Positions 16,675-25,799 of a DNA stretch of 64,000 nt are shown here, one piece after another. Positions within the stretch are counted from its first letter, which is position 1, and the number at the start of each line of letters is the position of its first letter. Under the pieces are notes generated by a model, which did not search any database, was not told the origin of the DNA, and saw only the letters and a list, made by a program, of their open reading frames with translations. Location of the stretch: assembly GCF_903819215.1 (NCBI RefSeq), contig NZ_CAIJCT010000016.1. One strand, given 5' to 3'. The stretch is from Aedoeadaptatus coxii (GTDB lineage: Bacteria; Bacillota; Clostridia; Tissierellales; Peptoniphilaceae). The position numbers and the translations under genes are program-made.

Positions 16675-18603
16675 CTATTTAAAAGTACGATCTTCCGGGA
16701 AACTTACCTTGATGAAGTTATCTTTTTCTTCACCGCATTTCGGGCAAATATATTCTTCCGGTAATTTATCGAAAGGTGTTCCCTCTTCGATTTCGCTTTC
16801 TTCGTCTCCCTTTTCAGGATTGTATTCGAATCCGCAACCTTGGCAGACGTAAATATCGTCTTTCGGAGCGGTCTTTCTCGGTTTTTGACGTTTCATCTTC
16901 ACCATTTCAGGTGCTTCGCCTTTTCCTTCGGTGCCTAAGGCTTCGATAATAAGGGGCGCTACTTCTTCGATATCGCCGACGATACCGTAGTCGCAGTTTT
17001 TAAAGATCATGGCGTTGGACGCGTTGTTAATGGCGACAATAGTAGCCGCATCTTTAATGCCCTTTAAGTGTTGGCCTGCCCCGGAAATACCGGCTGCGAC
17101 GTAAAGGTTGCCGCGGAATTTTTGACCGGACATACCGACATAGCGGTTAATGGGGAGTATCTTATCGGTTTCGGCGACCGGTCTTGAAGAACCGATGGCG
17201 GCACCGAAAGCACGTGCCAAGTCTTCTGCAAGTTCCAAGTTTCCGCCAAAGCCTTTACCCATGGAAACGACGCGTTCCGCATCGAGAATAGGTGTTTGAA
17301 GGTCGATGCCGACGCTGAAATCGTAACCGTCTTTTTGAAGAGCGGCAATAAGGTTTTTAACGTTTTCTTCTTGATTGTCGCTGTCGAAAATTTCTCTCTT
17401 ACGAACGCCGGTAATGGGGCCCTTGGCCGATTTCTTTTTACCGCCGCCGGAAGATCTTGCCGCTTTACCGATGATGTTGGCTGCAATGACGACTCTTTGA
17501 ATTTCGTTGGTACCTTCGTAAATTGTGGTGATCTTAGCGTCTCTGTAAGCGCGTTCGACTTCCATGCCTTTCATGTAGCCGCTGCCGCCGTAAATTTGAA
17601 GGGCGTCGTTGACGACTTCGAGGGCGATATCAGAAGCGAACATTTTAGCTTCTGCAGCTTCCAAGCTGTAGCGTTCGCCGTTTTGTTTCATTTCAGCTGC
17701 GCGATAGATTAAAAGACGTGCTGCGTCGATTTTGGTGTACATATCGGCGAGCTTAAAGGAAATACCTTGGTTGGCTGCAAGAGGTTGGCCGAATTGAACA
17801 CGTTCTTTCGCATAAGCCAGGGCGTGTTCATAAGCGCCTTGTGCAATACCTAAAGCTTGTGCGGCGATACCGATGCGGCCGCCGTCCAATGTGGACATGG
17901 CGATGTTAAAGCCCTTACCTTCTTTGCCGAGCAAGTTTTCTTTAGGAACTTTAACATTATTGAAGTGAAGTTCCGCCGTCGTGGAGGAACGGATACCCAA
18001 TTTGTCGTAGTGATCGGAGAAGGTGAAACCTTCGAAATCTTTTTCTACGATAAAAGCACTGATGCCGTGGGTTCCGATGTCCGGCGTGGTAACGGCGAAT
18101 ACGACATAGGTATCGGCTGCCGGTGCATTGGTGATGAAAATCTTTTGACCGTTTAAAATGTAGTGATCGCCTTCCAAAACGGCCGTGGTTTCGGTTTCGC
18201 CGGCGTCGGAACCTGCGTTGGTTTCCGTCAAACCGAAGGCGCCGAGTTTTTCACCTTTTGCAAGGGGAACTAAATACTTTTGTTTTTGTTCTTCCGTGCC
18301 GTAGTGATCGATAGGATAAGTACCTAAGGATGTGTGGGCGGATAAAATAACGCCGACACCGCCGTCTACGCGGGATAATTCTTCAACGGCAATGGCGTAG
18401 GAAATGACATCGTCGCCGCTTCCACCATATTCTTCAGAATAAGGAAGGCCCATAATACCTAAATCGGCCATTTGCGCGACAATGTCTTCAGGGAATTTGT
18501 TTTCTTGGTCGAGTTCAAAGGCGACCGGCGCAACGACAGTTTCCGCAAACTCGCGAACTTTTTTTCTTAATGCTTCATGCGCCTCGGTGGTTTTGTATAA
18601 CAT
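16675..18603 (-). CDS. Acyl-CoA dehydrogenase / EtfA FAD domain / rubredoxin triple fusion
   Basis: 642 residues. Residues 1 to about 380 are a complete acyl-CoA dehydrogenase (FGLTETNAGSDAG, FITNAP, catalytic-base region IYEGTNEIQR). About 420-565 is the C-terminal FAD-binding domain of electron transfer flavoprotein alpha (RYVGMSGQKFRGNLYVAAGISG, DYGIVGDIEE). Residues 585-630 form a rubredoxin with Cys587/590/620/623. The start is the ATG at 18603 with AAGGAGGAAAC; an upstream in-frame TTG would sit on the ribosome site. The fusion suggests electrons pass from acyl-CoA through FAD to rubredoxin without a soluble EtfAB. The flavodiiron protein encoded next is a plausible acceptor. The physiological direction and the acyl chain length are not readable. 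Confidence 0.93.
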   Translation of the reverse strand: MLYKTTEAHEALRKKVREFAETVVAPVAFELDQENKFPEDIVAQMADLGIMGLPYSEEYGGSGDDVISYAIAVEELSRVDGGVGVILSAHTSLGTYPIDHYGTEEQKQKYLVPLAKGEKLGAFGLTETNAGSDAGETETTAVLEGDHYILNGQKIFITNAPAADTYVVFAVTTPDIGTHGISAFIVEKDFEGFTFSDHYDKLGIRSSTTAELHFNNVKVPKENLLGKEGKGFNIAMSTLDGGRIGIAAQALGIAQGAYEHALAYAKERVQFGQPLAANQGISFKLADMYTKIDAARLLIYRAAEMKQNGERYSLEAAEAKMFASDIALEVVNDALQIYGGSGYMKGMEVERAYRDAKITTIYEGTNEIQRVVIAANIIGKAARSSGGGKKKSAKGPITGVRKREIFDSDNQEENVKNLIAALQKDGYDFSVGIDLQTPILDAERVVSMGKGFGGNLELAEDLARAFGAAIGSSRPVAETDKILPINRYVGMSGQKFRGNLYVAAGISGAGQHLKGIKDAATIVAINNASNAMIFKNCDYGIVGDIEEVAPLIIEALGTEGKGEAPEMVKMKRQKPRKTAPKDDIYVCQGCGFEYNPEKGDEESEIEEGTPFDKLPEEYICPKCGEEKDNFIKVSFPEDRTFK

Positions 18604-18693
18604 GTTTCCTCCTTGCAATCGATCTCATTAACTACAATCTCAACGTATGTGGTTTTGATTTTCGCGACTACATACTACACCTCTCGTGTATAG

Positions 18694-18699
18694 ATTATA
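18694..18699 (-). promoter_or_regulatory. -10 element upstream of the acyl-CoA dehydrogenase fusion
   Basis: Perfect TATAAT on the minus strand about 90 bp upstream of the start codon. No clear -35 at 17 bp; TTTACA (fwd 18720-18725) is 20 bp away. Confidence 0.4.
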
Positions 18700-19151
18700 C
18701 TAGCACAAGAGTTTCGCCTTGTAAACACTATTACGGCGTGTAAGTTAAAAATTTTTCGAAATCTTTTTCCATTTCGAGCTTACATTATTCATTTACCCTC
18801 ATCTATCGCCATTACACAATATTTCAAAAAGTTTTTTTGCGAGGTCGCGGTATTTTAAAAAACCGTTCGTCATTTGGCACAGACTTTTAAAAATAATTCT
18901 TTTTTTCGGAGAAATTTATTTTTTCCATCGGCGTGGATGGATTTTTTGTTTTGTTTCATTATGAACTCGTTTTCAGCAAGGAAATCACACGCTTTTAGAT
19001 CGTGCTTTTTCCGTGCTATGTATATTATCTTTAAGGCCGTTAAAATACATTATCCTTTCAATCTTTTCGTTTGTAATTTTGTCGACGTTATATTTTGCTG
19101 TTAGAACGAACAATTTTCGCTTTTTCGCTTTCATTTTCTGTCAATTCGGTC

Positions 19152-19157
19152 TATAAT
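19152..19157 (+). promoter_or_regulatory. -10 element upstream of ldh
   Basis: TATAAT 45 bp before the ldh ATG, followed by AGGAGG at a normal distance. The -35 region is poor (TTTCAT-like), suggesting a weak or activated promoter. Confidence 0.5.
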
Positions 19158-19202
19158 CGTCTTGAAATAAACTTACACACCCAGTAATAGGAGGTAATTC
19201 AA

Positions 19203-20168
19203 ATGACTATGATTCAAAATCCAAATGCGAAAGTAATTCTCGTCGGCGACGGTTCCGTCGGTTCTTCTTTCGCTTTCGCCATGACCCTTAAAGGTCTCGG
19301 CCGCGAACTCGGTATTATCGACGTTAACAGCAACAAAGCACGTGGCGACGCCATGGACTTAACCGCTGCTTTAACCTACAACTCGGCAAAACGTATTTAC
19401 GCCGCAGAATATTCCGATTGCGCCGATGCCGACATTATCGTTATCACCGCAGGCGCTCCCCAAAAACCGGGCGAAACCCGTCTCGACTTGGTTCACAAAA
19501 ACCTTGCCATCATTAAAGATGTCGTCGAACAAATTATGGAATCCGGCTTCAACGGTATCTTCCTCGTAGCTGCAAACCCGGTCGACATTTTAACCTATGC
19601 CGTCTTAAAGATTTCCGGTTTCCCGAAAGAACGTGTTATTTCTTCCGGTACCTCTTTGGACTCCGCTCGTTTCAGCGACGAAATCGCTCGTTACTTAAAC
19701 CTCGATGCTCGCGACGTTTATGCCAACATCATGGGCGAACACGGCGATACTTCTTTCCCCGTTTGGTCCAACGCATCCATCGGCGGCCGCCACATCGACT
19801 TATGGTTAGCTGAAAGAACCGACGATGTAGAAGCTGCTAAGGAAAAAATCTACACCGACGTTCGCGACAAAGCTTATCGCATTATCGACACCAAGGGTGC
19901 TACCTACTACGGCGTCGCTACGGTACTCGCTAAGATCTGCCGCATCATTATCGAAGATTCCCACTCCATTATCACCCTCGGTGCTTACATGGACGGCGAA
20001 TACGGATGCAACGATATCTACCTCGGTACACCCTGTGTATTGAGCCGTAGCGGTATCCAAAAGATCATCGAAGTTCCTTTGACCGACGAAGAAAAAGAAA
20101 AAATGCAAATTTCTTACAAAGCCGTCAAGGAAGTTCAAGACGAAGGTATGGCTCGCTTAGGTTTCTAA
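19203..20168 (+). CDS. ldh: L-lactate dehydrogenase
   Basis: 321 residues. NAD-binding motif VGDGSVGSSFAF near the N-terminus, VITAGAPQKPGETRLDL, substrate loop and the catalytic His in GEHGDTSFPVWS are all present, which separates it from malate dehydrogenases. It reduces pyruvate to L-lactate with NADH. AGGAGG precedes the ATG; an alternative ATG lies two codons later. Monocistronic, ending at a strong terminator. It is divergent from the acyl-CoA dehydrogenase operon, placing two NADH/acyl-CoA electron-disposal routes back to back. Confidence 0.96.
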   Translation: MTMIQNPNAKVILVGDGSVGSSFAFAMTLKGLGRELGIIDVNSNKARGDAMDLTAALTYNSAKRIYAAEYSDCADADIIVITAGAPQKPGETRLDLVHKNLAIIKDVVEQIMESGFNGIFLVAANPVDILTYAVLKISGFPKERVISSGTSLDSARFSDEIARYLNLDARDVYANIMGEHGDTSFPVWSNASIGGRHIDLWLAERTDDVEAAKEKIYTDVRDKAYRIIDTKGATYYGVATVLAKICRIIIEDSHSIITLGAYMDGEYGCNDIYLGTPCVLSRSGIQKIIEVPLTDEEKEKMQISYKAVKEVQDEGMARLGF

Positions 20169-20202
20169 GAAGCCGCAGCTCATCAAAAATTCTCTTTAAC
20201 AG

Positions 20203-20235
20203 AAAAAGCGCTCGATGCCACCGAGCGCTTTTTTG
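20203..20235. terminator. Bidirectional terminator between ldh and pnuC
   Basis: A 12-bp stem AAAAAGCGCTCG with its complement (20203-20214 with 20222-20233), T runs on both strands. Confidence 0.88.
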
Positions 20236-20242
20236 TTGCTTG

Positions 20243-20926
20243 TTATTCTAATAATTCACGTCGTTGCCTTTCGCCCATTCTCCGCCAGCAATAATAGGCG
20301 TAGAGATCATTGGCGAGGAAGGCGACGAAGCATACCGCCACCGATGCATAGCGTACATCGTCCAGTGTGGCGAAAACCCATAACACGATGAGGATCACGT
20401 CGTTGGCGGCGTAGGCAATGGAAAAATAATGGCTTCTCTTGTAGGTAAGGTAGACGGCGACAAAACTCGTGGTCACCGAAAGGGTACTCGGGTAAAGATT
20501 GGCCGTGTCGAAGTAGCGGAGGACAAAGTAAAAGAAAACAGTCACCCCTACGGCCAATACCGTCATCTGCCTATATTCTCTCTTCGTCATCGTCGCCACT
20601 TCCACTTCACTTTTATCCCCTTTGTAGGGATGGCGCATCCAGGCGACAAAAGCCAACACCGCCATGGGCATGGTCATGCCCAGATAAGTGATCATCTCGC
20701 CGTAATAAGCGTAGCTGTAAGAAATAATGCCGTATATCAAACTGAAGATCACCATTAAAATCTGGCCGAAGGGATTGCCCTTGGCGTCGAATAAAATCGA
20801 GGTTATGCCGATTAAAGACGCGACGAGGGTCATAAAATCGCCTCCGCCCCGGGCAAAGGAAAAAATAATAGCCAGGGCGGATAAAATCCAAAGTAATTTT
20901 TCTTCTTTTGTAAAATAATGTATCAT
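20243..20926 (-). CDS. pnuC: Nicotinamide riboside transporter PnuC
   Basis: 227-residue membrane protein with seven hydrophobic segments. The family motifs NPFGQILMVIFSLIYGIISY (about residues 51-70) and the C-terminal NDVILIVLWV and FLANDLYAYYCWRRM identify PnuC, a facilitated-diffusion carrier for nicotinamide riboside that supports NAD synthesis. No nadR or NAD-linked riboswitch is visible upstream. GGAG lies six bases before the ATG. It follows herA on the same strand across a terminator hairpin, so it is read either by leakage or from a promoter within that hairpin region. Confidence 0.92.
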   Translation of the reverse strand: MIHYFTKEEKLLWILSALAIIFSFARGGGDFMTLVASLIGITSILFDAKGNPFGQILMVIFSLIYGIISYSYAYYGEMITYLGMTMPMAVLAFVAWMRHPYKGDKSEVEVATMTKREYRQMTVLAVGVTVFFYFVLRYFDTANLYPSTLSVTTSFVAVYLTYKRSHYFSIAYAANDVILIVLWVFATLDDVRYASVAVCFVAFLANDLYAYYCWRRMGERQRRELLE

Positions 20927-20936
20927 TATAACTCCG

Positions 20937-20971
20937 AAAAAGCATTCTATAAAAAACGTCGAATGCTTTTT
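20937..20971 (-). terminator. Terminator of herA
   Basis: An 11-bp stem (20937-20947 with 20961-20971), then T run on the minus strand; directly after the herA stop at 20975 and only 10 bp before the pnuC start. Confidence 0.8.
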
Positions 20972-20974
20972 ATT

Positions 20975-22807
20975 TTATGCTTTGTCGTAGCGGCTGTTGC
21001 CTAAGAAATCTTCCGTCTTTTGAAGCTTACCTTCGTCTACGAGATCATCCAGGGCCGAAAGCAAACTTTCCCGCGTGTAGCTGAAGCCTTTTTTCTCCAG
21101 TTCCGTGAGCACGGCAAGTACATTGGCCGATGCGGATATGGGGAGAAACTCGCCGACGGCGACGAGAAGGTTCTCCAGATCTTTTCCCCTGCTCTTTAAA
21201 AGCTCGTCGAAGGGATTTTCCGTGTGAGGCGAGGTGGTGCGCGCCATGCGAATTCGGGCAAAGGTGGTGCGTCCCAAATGAGACGACGAAATAAACACAT
21301 CTCCCGTTTGAAGATAAGGCAGCCGCGCCGATTCCTCTTTGCTAATATCCGTTTCGTCTCGAATGGTGTCGATGTCCTGCGCCCTTACGGTTCTGTAAAT
21401 CATCTTGCAGTTGAGCTGGGCGGTAACCGTATCGTCTAAAAGAGTGGGCCGTTGAGTGGCGAGGATTAAAAACACGCCGTACTTCCGACCTTCCTGTGCG
21501 ATTTCACGGATGACGGCTTTCGACGGGGAGGGAATGCCCTTGGGCGCAAAGGTGTGGGACTCGTCGGTAATAACGAAAAAGGGCGGGAAGTATTCGCCGC
21601 TTCCCGGGCGCAGAAGTTGATCGTCTTTATACTCCCTGCGCTTTTTGTAGAGATTGCGAATCAGGTAGGTGGCGTACATTTGAATGGTCTTGACCGAACC
21701 TTGAATGACGGCAATCTTTCCCTGGAAGATAGTTTCTTCTACCGGCGTCGAATCGCCGTAAAAGAGGCCGTCGCGCTCCAAGCTGTTGACCCGCCACAAA
21801 ATCCCCTTGAGGGATGAAATATTCGTGGAGCGGCCGTAGCGCTCGAAAACTTTTTGAATGCGCTGCCATTCCTTTTGTTTAGGCCCCGCCTCCATGGTCA
21901 TTTCACGGATCTTTTCGATGCCGCCGATTTCGTGGCCGGCGATTAAATCCTCAATGCGACCCTGAAAGCCCTCGAAATTATTGCCCTTTTGGAATAATAA
22001 ATCCACCGTGCCCTTCATGGCCTCGGAAAGATCGGATTTTGCGTCTAAAATATTCTTCAGATCGCCGCTGGACATATCCTCGAAGCGAATGCCTACATCG
22101 CTTCCGATTTGAAAACGGCGATGGCTCTTTTCGTAGCTTTTGCCCCCTTGGGCAGGCTCGGTAAAATCCATTTCGTAGTGGGGATCTAAAATAACGCCGG
22201 GGATTTTCTGCTCCATAAGCTCTTCCAAAATAACCCGCATACCGAACGATTTCCCGCTGCCGCTGCCGCCGAAAATGCCGATGTGGGGGTATTGGTGCAT
22301 GGCGCGAAGATCCAATACATAGGGCACGTCTTGTTGAGGATGAGACGCCCCCTCTTCATATAAATCGTAGAGATTTTTCAGATGGTCTTCCATTTCGTCG
22401 TAAAGGTATTCGGTGTTGCGAATACTTCCGAGAACGAGGCCGTCTTTCGGCTCCGTGGGCACGAGAATATCACGAATTTCCGAAAACTTCGGCGCCCTGC
22501 CGTCGCTTCCCGTAAGGGGTGGCTCGTTGGTTTCCCTTAAAAAGCGAACCTTGGCGATGTAAATTGTTTCGTTGTGAATGTCGTAGCCCAATTGCTTTAA
22601 AGAGGCGAGGACGTCGTCGTCGACAAAATCGCCGCCGATATCCATGGGAATAAAGCGATTATAGGTTTGGGACTCCACCACTTCCCCTAAAATCGTACCC
22701 TGTACCGGGTCGTCGATCATAATAAATTCCGCCACGCGGAAATTATGATCCCGACTCCCTACCGTAACCTCCCGAGGATTGGTTAAGCCTAATACTTTAA
22801 TTTGCAT
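20975..22807 (-). CDS. herA: HerA-type DNA translocase/helicase
   Basis: 610 residues. N-terminal HAS-barrel-like region, then a DUF87/HerA ATPase with Walker A GIFGGSGSGKSFGM (Lys186), Walker B FFVITDESHTF (about 415) and an arginine-rich sensor region LILATQRPTLLDD. HerA hexamers pump DNA and pair with NurA nuclease in end resection. A nurA gene lies just upstream in the same operon, separated by a surface-protein gene, which supports the assignment over VirB4/FtsK relatives. GGAGAG precedes the ATG. Confidence 0.92.
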   Translation of the reverse strand: MQIKVLGLTNPREVTVGSRDHNFRVAEFIMIDDPVQGTILGEVVESQTYNRFIPMDIGGDFVDDDVLASLKQLGYDIHNETIYIAKVRFLRETNEPPLTGSDGRAPKFSEIRDILVPTEPKDGLVLGSIRNTEYLYDEMEDHLKNLYDLYEEGASHPQQDVPYVLDLRAMHQYPHIGIFGGSGSGKSFGMRVILEELMEQKIPGVILDPHYEMDFTEPAQGGKSYEKSHRRFQIGSDVGIRFEDMSSGDLKNILDAKSDLSEAMKGTVDLLFQKGNNFEGFQGRIEDLIAGHEIGGIEKIREMTMEAGPKQKEWQRIQKVFERYGRSTNISSLKGILWRVNSLERDGLFYGDSTPVEETIFQGKIAVIQGSVKTIQMYATYLIRNLYKKRREYKDDQLLRPGSGEYFPPFFVITDESHTFAPKGIPSPSKAVIREIAQEGRKYGVFLILATQRPTLLDDTVTAQLNCKMIYRTVRAQDIDTIRDETDISKEESARLPYLQTGDVFISSSHLGRTTFARIRMARTTSPHTENPFDELLKSRGKDLENLLVAVGEFLPISASANVLAVLTELEKKGFSYTRESLLSALDDLVDEGKLQKTEDFLGNSRYDKA

Positions 22808-22831
22808 CTACACTCTCCGATCTATTGTCGA

Positions 22832-25771
22832 TTAACGGAGAACCTTCTCTCCGTTTTTTAACATTTGCGCCATTTCCGCCCGCTTCATGGGGCTCTTCGG
22901 ATTGAGGCGGCCGCTCGTATCGCCGTTAATAATGCCCTTTTCCACCGCCCACGCCATGGGTTTTACGGCGTAGGCCGAAAGATCGCCTCGATCCTTAAAG
23001 CGATCAAGATTGACCTTCATTGCAAGGGCTTCATTATTTTTCGCCGCGTAACGATACATTATGGCCACGGCATCTTGCCGGGTAATGGGATCGTTCGGCT
23101 TAAAGCTGCCGTCGCCGTATCCCGCCACGATATTATTTTCCTTGGCCCAGCTCACCGCCTTAAAGCTCCAGTGGTTTGCGGGAACATCTTTAAAGGAAGA
23201 GGGGTTCTTCGCCGATTGTCCGCCTTCCATATTGTAAATAATCTGCGCCATTTGCGCCCGAGTTATGGACGTTTCCGGACTGAAAATATCTGTACCCAGG
23301 CCCGTCATAAGCCCTTTTTCGTAGACGTAGCGAACCGCCGGATAGTACCAGCTCCTTTCCGCCACATCCCCAAAGGGAAGGCCCGTAGCCTTCGCTCCGG
23401 CGAAGTAACCGCCGGTAAAGTTGCCTACTTTCTTCGATTCTTCTCTTTTCTTTCCGTCGCCGTAGCGCAGCTTAGCATTATCTAAGCGTCCTTCGCCCTT
23501 TAATCCGTCGGCGGTTTGGGAAAGGGAGATGGTACCTGCTGCCGTTCCCTCGACGGCGTAATAGTTTTCTTCCCTTCCCTTTTTACTGTTTCGTACAAAT
23601 TCCGCTTCCACACGTCCTTTTGCACTGTCTAAGGTAATGCTTCCGTCAGGTTTAAAGGCGAAAGCTATCGCTCCTTCCGCCTTGGCTTCCATGAGTTGAT
23701 CTTTGTAGGAAACCATAGCGTCCACGGGCTTCGCGCCTTCAGTGGACATTAAGCAATACCCCGCCCCTTTTTCCGGGAGCGCAATGGCGTAATAGCTATC
23801 GCCTTCGCCCCCTGCGAGAACGCTCCAGGGAAGATCCGTGCGATCCATGTTCCGCGTATCGATAGTCCAGCGCTTTTTGCTTTCGAAAGATTCCAATTGA
23901 AAGACCGTTCCCGGCTTAATAAAGAGGACGCTGTCTTCATCGGCCACTTCTTTTAATTTAAAGGGATCCAATGCGTCGATGCGGGGAGCAATATCGGAGA
24001 TTTTTCCCACATTTAGTGAGGCCGTCGAGGAAATAAATTGTCCGCTCTTGGAGTTGACGTAAAGCTTCGTGCTTCCTAAAGCGCCGGGATCATTGGAGTC
24101 ATAATAGTCGATGACGTAATCATAACCCGTTTTATCGCTCGCTGTCATGTGGTACATAACGAGAGCGTGGCTCCAATACTTTCCGTCCGCCCCCTTATAG
24201 CCATAAGAAAAAAGTACAGGCGGCGCGCCGTTCTTTTCCACATCGTGCATATATTGAACCAGCTTTTGGACGCCCGTTTTATTCTTTCTTATGCGGAAGG
24301 CCTTATCCCGAGGCGCAGACCAAAATTGGGAGGATTGGTAGAGGTGGATAATATCCTTGGCACTGTCTTTTGTCGCTTTGGCGATGGTGTCGCTGTTTTT
24401 TAAGGGACGATTATCGTAATCTTTTAAGCCCAATCGTTCCTTATCCAGCTTGTTTTCATTGGCTAAAATCGATGTAAAGGCCATGCCGTAGCAATTACCG
24501 CCGGCATTGTGTTTCATTCCCTTGTCTATAAGCTTGCGCTCTTTCGGCGGCAAACTATCGTAAAGAGATTGAACATAGCTATTGGAAAAAACATGGTCTT
24601 TTAGATGTGCGAAGTTCGGGAAACTCCAGTAATTTTCTCGCAAGACCATGGGGCGAATATCCAATTGTTTTACACTGCGCTCAGGCAGATAATCGTCGTT
24701 TGTGTAGGTTAGGGTAATCTTATCCCCGGGTTTCGGCGTCTTGCCACGGAAGCGAATCTTCCACTGAAGATCGGTGTATTTTCCGCTTATCTTGTCGAGC
24801 TTTACCTCGCTTTCCGTTCTATACCCCGGCTCATTACTGTCTCTTACGATTTCATATCCGGCGGGGAGGCTCAGCTTGAAGCGAAGATTTCTTAGATATG
24901 CCGCCTCGGGCTTTTTCTCTACGGTGACGGACACATCGTAGGTACGGTCATTGTCGCCGCCGGATATAATGCGCTCGGAGATGGTGTAAAGAGCCGGCAC
25001 CCGGGCCCGCTTATTCTCGATAATCTTCTTTTCAAATCGACGCAAGACGCTCTCAAATTCACCCACATTCGATTCTTTCATCTCGTAAAATCCTCGATTT
25101 TGAAGACTGTGAAGAATCAGCGTGCCCATTCGCCTCTTCAGATCGAAGGTCTTTATAGTATAGGCGGCATATTCCTTCGGTCCGCCGTCGCCGCTATAAA
25201 TGGGAAAGCGAATAGAATAAACTTCCTGATTTTTGCAGAAGGGCTCCGCTACTTTCATCGTATCCATAAAACCTCGGGTTACGAGATTTTCATAGCGCCC
25301 GTAGTCCGAATCACTTTTTACGAAATCAAAGGCGCGGTCGGCAGTTCTCAATATATCGCAATCGTTGTCGATAATAAGGAGTACCTTTCGGTAACTCGGA
25401 TCGTCCTTTTTTTGAAGCTCCTTTACGCGAGCGATACTGTCTTTAAAAGTGTGTTCACCGTTTCCGAAAATAAGATTCACGCGATGAGTAAATCCGCCGT
25501 AATTTCCGAAGAAATAGCCGTAGCTATCTTCCGATAATGTATCGTTTTTGACTACAACGGACACGCGGTTTTTCGGGTTCTGTCTCTTGATTCGCTCGGC
25601 AAAATCAGTAATGGATCCGGCGAAACGGGTTTCCTCGGGAAACATGGATCTGGCGTCCATTAAAATATAAACGTGCACCGGCTCATTCCCCTGCGCCCAT
25701 GTGGGGGCAGATGAAAACAAAATGGCGATGGCGAGTATCATAAGTAAAAATGCTCTTCTAAAACCCTTCAT
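22832..25771 (-). CDS. S-layer-homology surface protein with vWA-like and putative Cys-peptidase core
   Basis: 979 residues. Signal peptide (cleavage near residue 27); a Rossmann/vWA-like region at about 32-250 beginning HVYILMDARSMFP; beta-rich region about 270-375; then a segment with GGNCYGMAF (Cys427), YWSHALVMYH (His535) and VIDYYDSNDPG (Asp555/Asp558). That order and spacing match papain-like Cys-His-Asp peptidases or transglutaminase-like folds. Three SLH domains end the protein (about 800-850, 860-910, 925-979), which should anchor it to pyruvylated wall polymer. Peptidase activity is my inference from motif order. Curiously, it lies between nurA and herA in one transcriptional string. 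Ribosome site AAAGGAG. Confidence 0.88.
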   Translation of the reverse strand: MKGFRRAFLLMILAIAILFSSAPTWAQGNEPVHVYILMDARSMFPEETRFAGSITDFAERIKRQNPKNRVSVVVKNDTLSEDSYGYFFGNYGGFTHRVNLIFGNGEHTFKDSIARVKELQKKDDPSYRKVLLIIDNDCDILRTADRAFDFVKSDSDYGRYENLVTRGFMDTMKVAEPFCKNQEVYSIRFPIYSGDGGPKEYAAYTIKTFDLKRRMGTLILHSLQNRGFYEMKESNVGEFESVLRRFEKKIIENKRARVPALYTISERIISGGDNDRTYDVSVTVEKKPEAAYLRNLRFKLSLPAGYEIVRDSNEPGYRTESEVKLDKISGKYTDLQWKIRFRGKTPKPGDKITLTYTNDDYLPERSVKQLDIRPMVLRENYWSFPNFAHLKDHVFSNSYVQSLYDSLPPKERKLIDKGMKHNAGGNCYGMAFTSILANENKLDKERLGLKDYDNRPLKNSDTIAKATKDSAKDIIHLYQSSQFWSAPRDKAFRIRKNKTGVQKLVQYMHDVEKNGAPPVLFSYGYKGADGKYWSHALVMYHMTASDKTGYDYVIDYYDSNDPGALGSTKLYVNSKSGQFISSTASLNVGKISDIAPRIDALDPFKLKEVADEDSVLFIKPGTVFQLESFESKKRWTIDTRNMDRTDLPWSVLAGGEGDSYYAIALPEKGAGYCLMSTEGAKPVDAMVSYKDQLMEAKAEGAIAFAFKPDGSITLDSAKGRVEAEFVRNSKKGREENYYAVEGTAAGTISLSQTADGLKGEGRLDNAKLRYGDGKKREESKKVGNFTGGYFAGAKATGLPFGDVAERSWYYPAVRYVYEKGLMTGLGTDIFSPETSITRAQMAQIIYNMEGGQSAKNPSSFKDVPANHWSFKAVSWAKENNIVAGYGDGSFKPNDPITRQDAVAIMYRYAAKNNEALAMKVNLDRFKDRGDLSAYAVKPMAWAVEKGIINGDTSGRLNPKSPMKRAEMAQMLKNGEKVLR

Positions 25772-25799
25772 GTCATGCTCCTTTCATCGATGCAAATTT

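Larger units (their letters stand above)
18604..19202. other. AT-rich divergent intergenic region between the acyl-CoA dehydrogenase fusion and ldh
   Basis: About 600 bp without a supported gene. It holds a minus-strand TATAAT (fwd 18694-18699) for the dehydrogenase operon and a plus-strand TATAAT at 19152-19157 for ldh. The middle is a T-rich stretch; a small open frame at 18874-19104 has no ribosome site and is Phe/Arg-rich, so I do not call it. I looked for Rex-type palindromes and did not find one. Confidence 0.6.

Noticed and set aside
18874..19104. A 76-codon frame in the ldh upstream region
   Set aside because: No ribosome site, rich in Phe/Cys/Arg, and lies in T-rich non-coding DNA.
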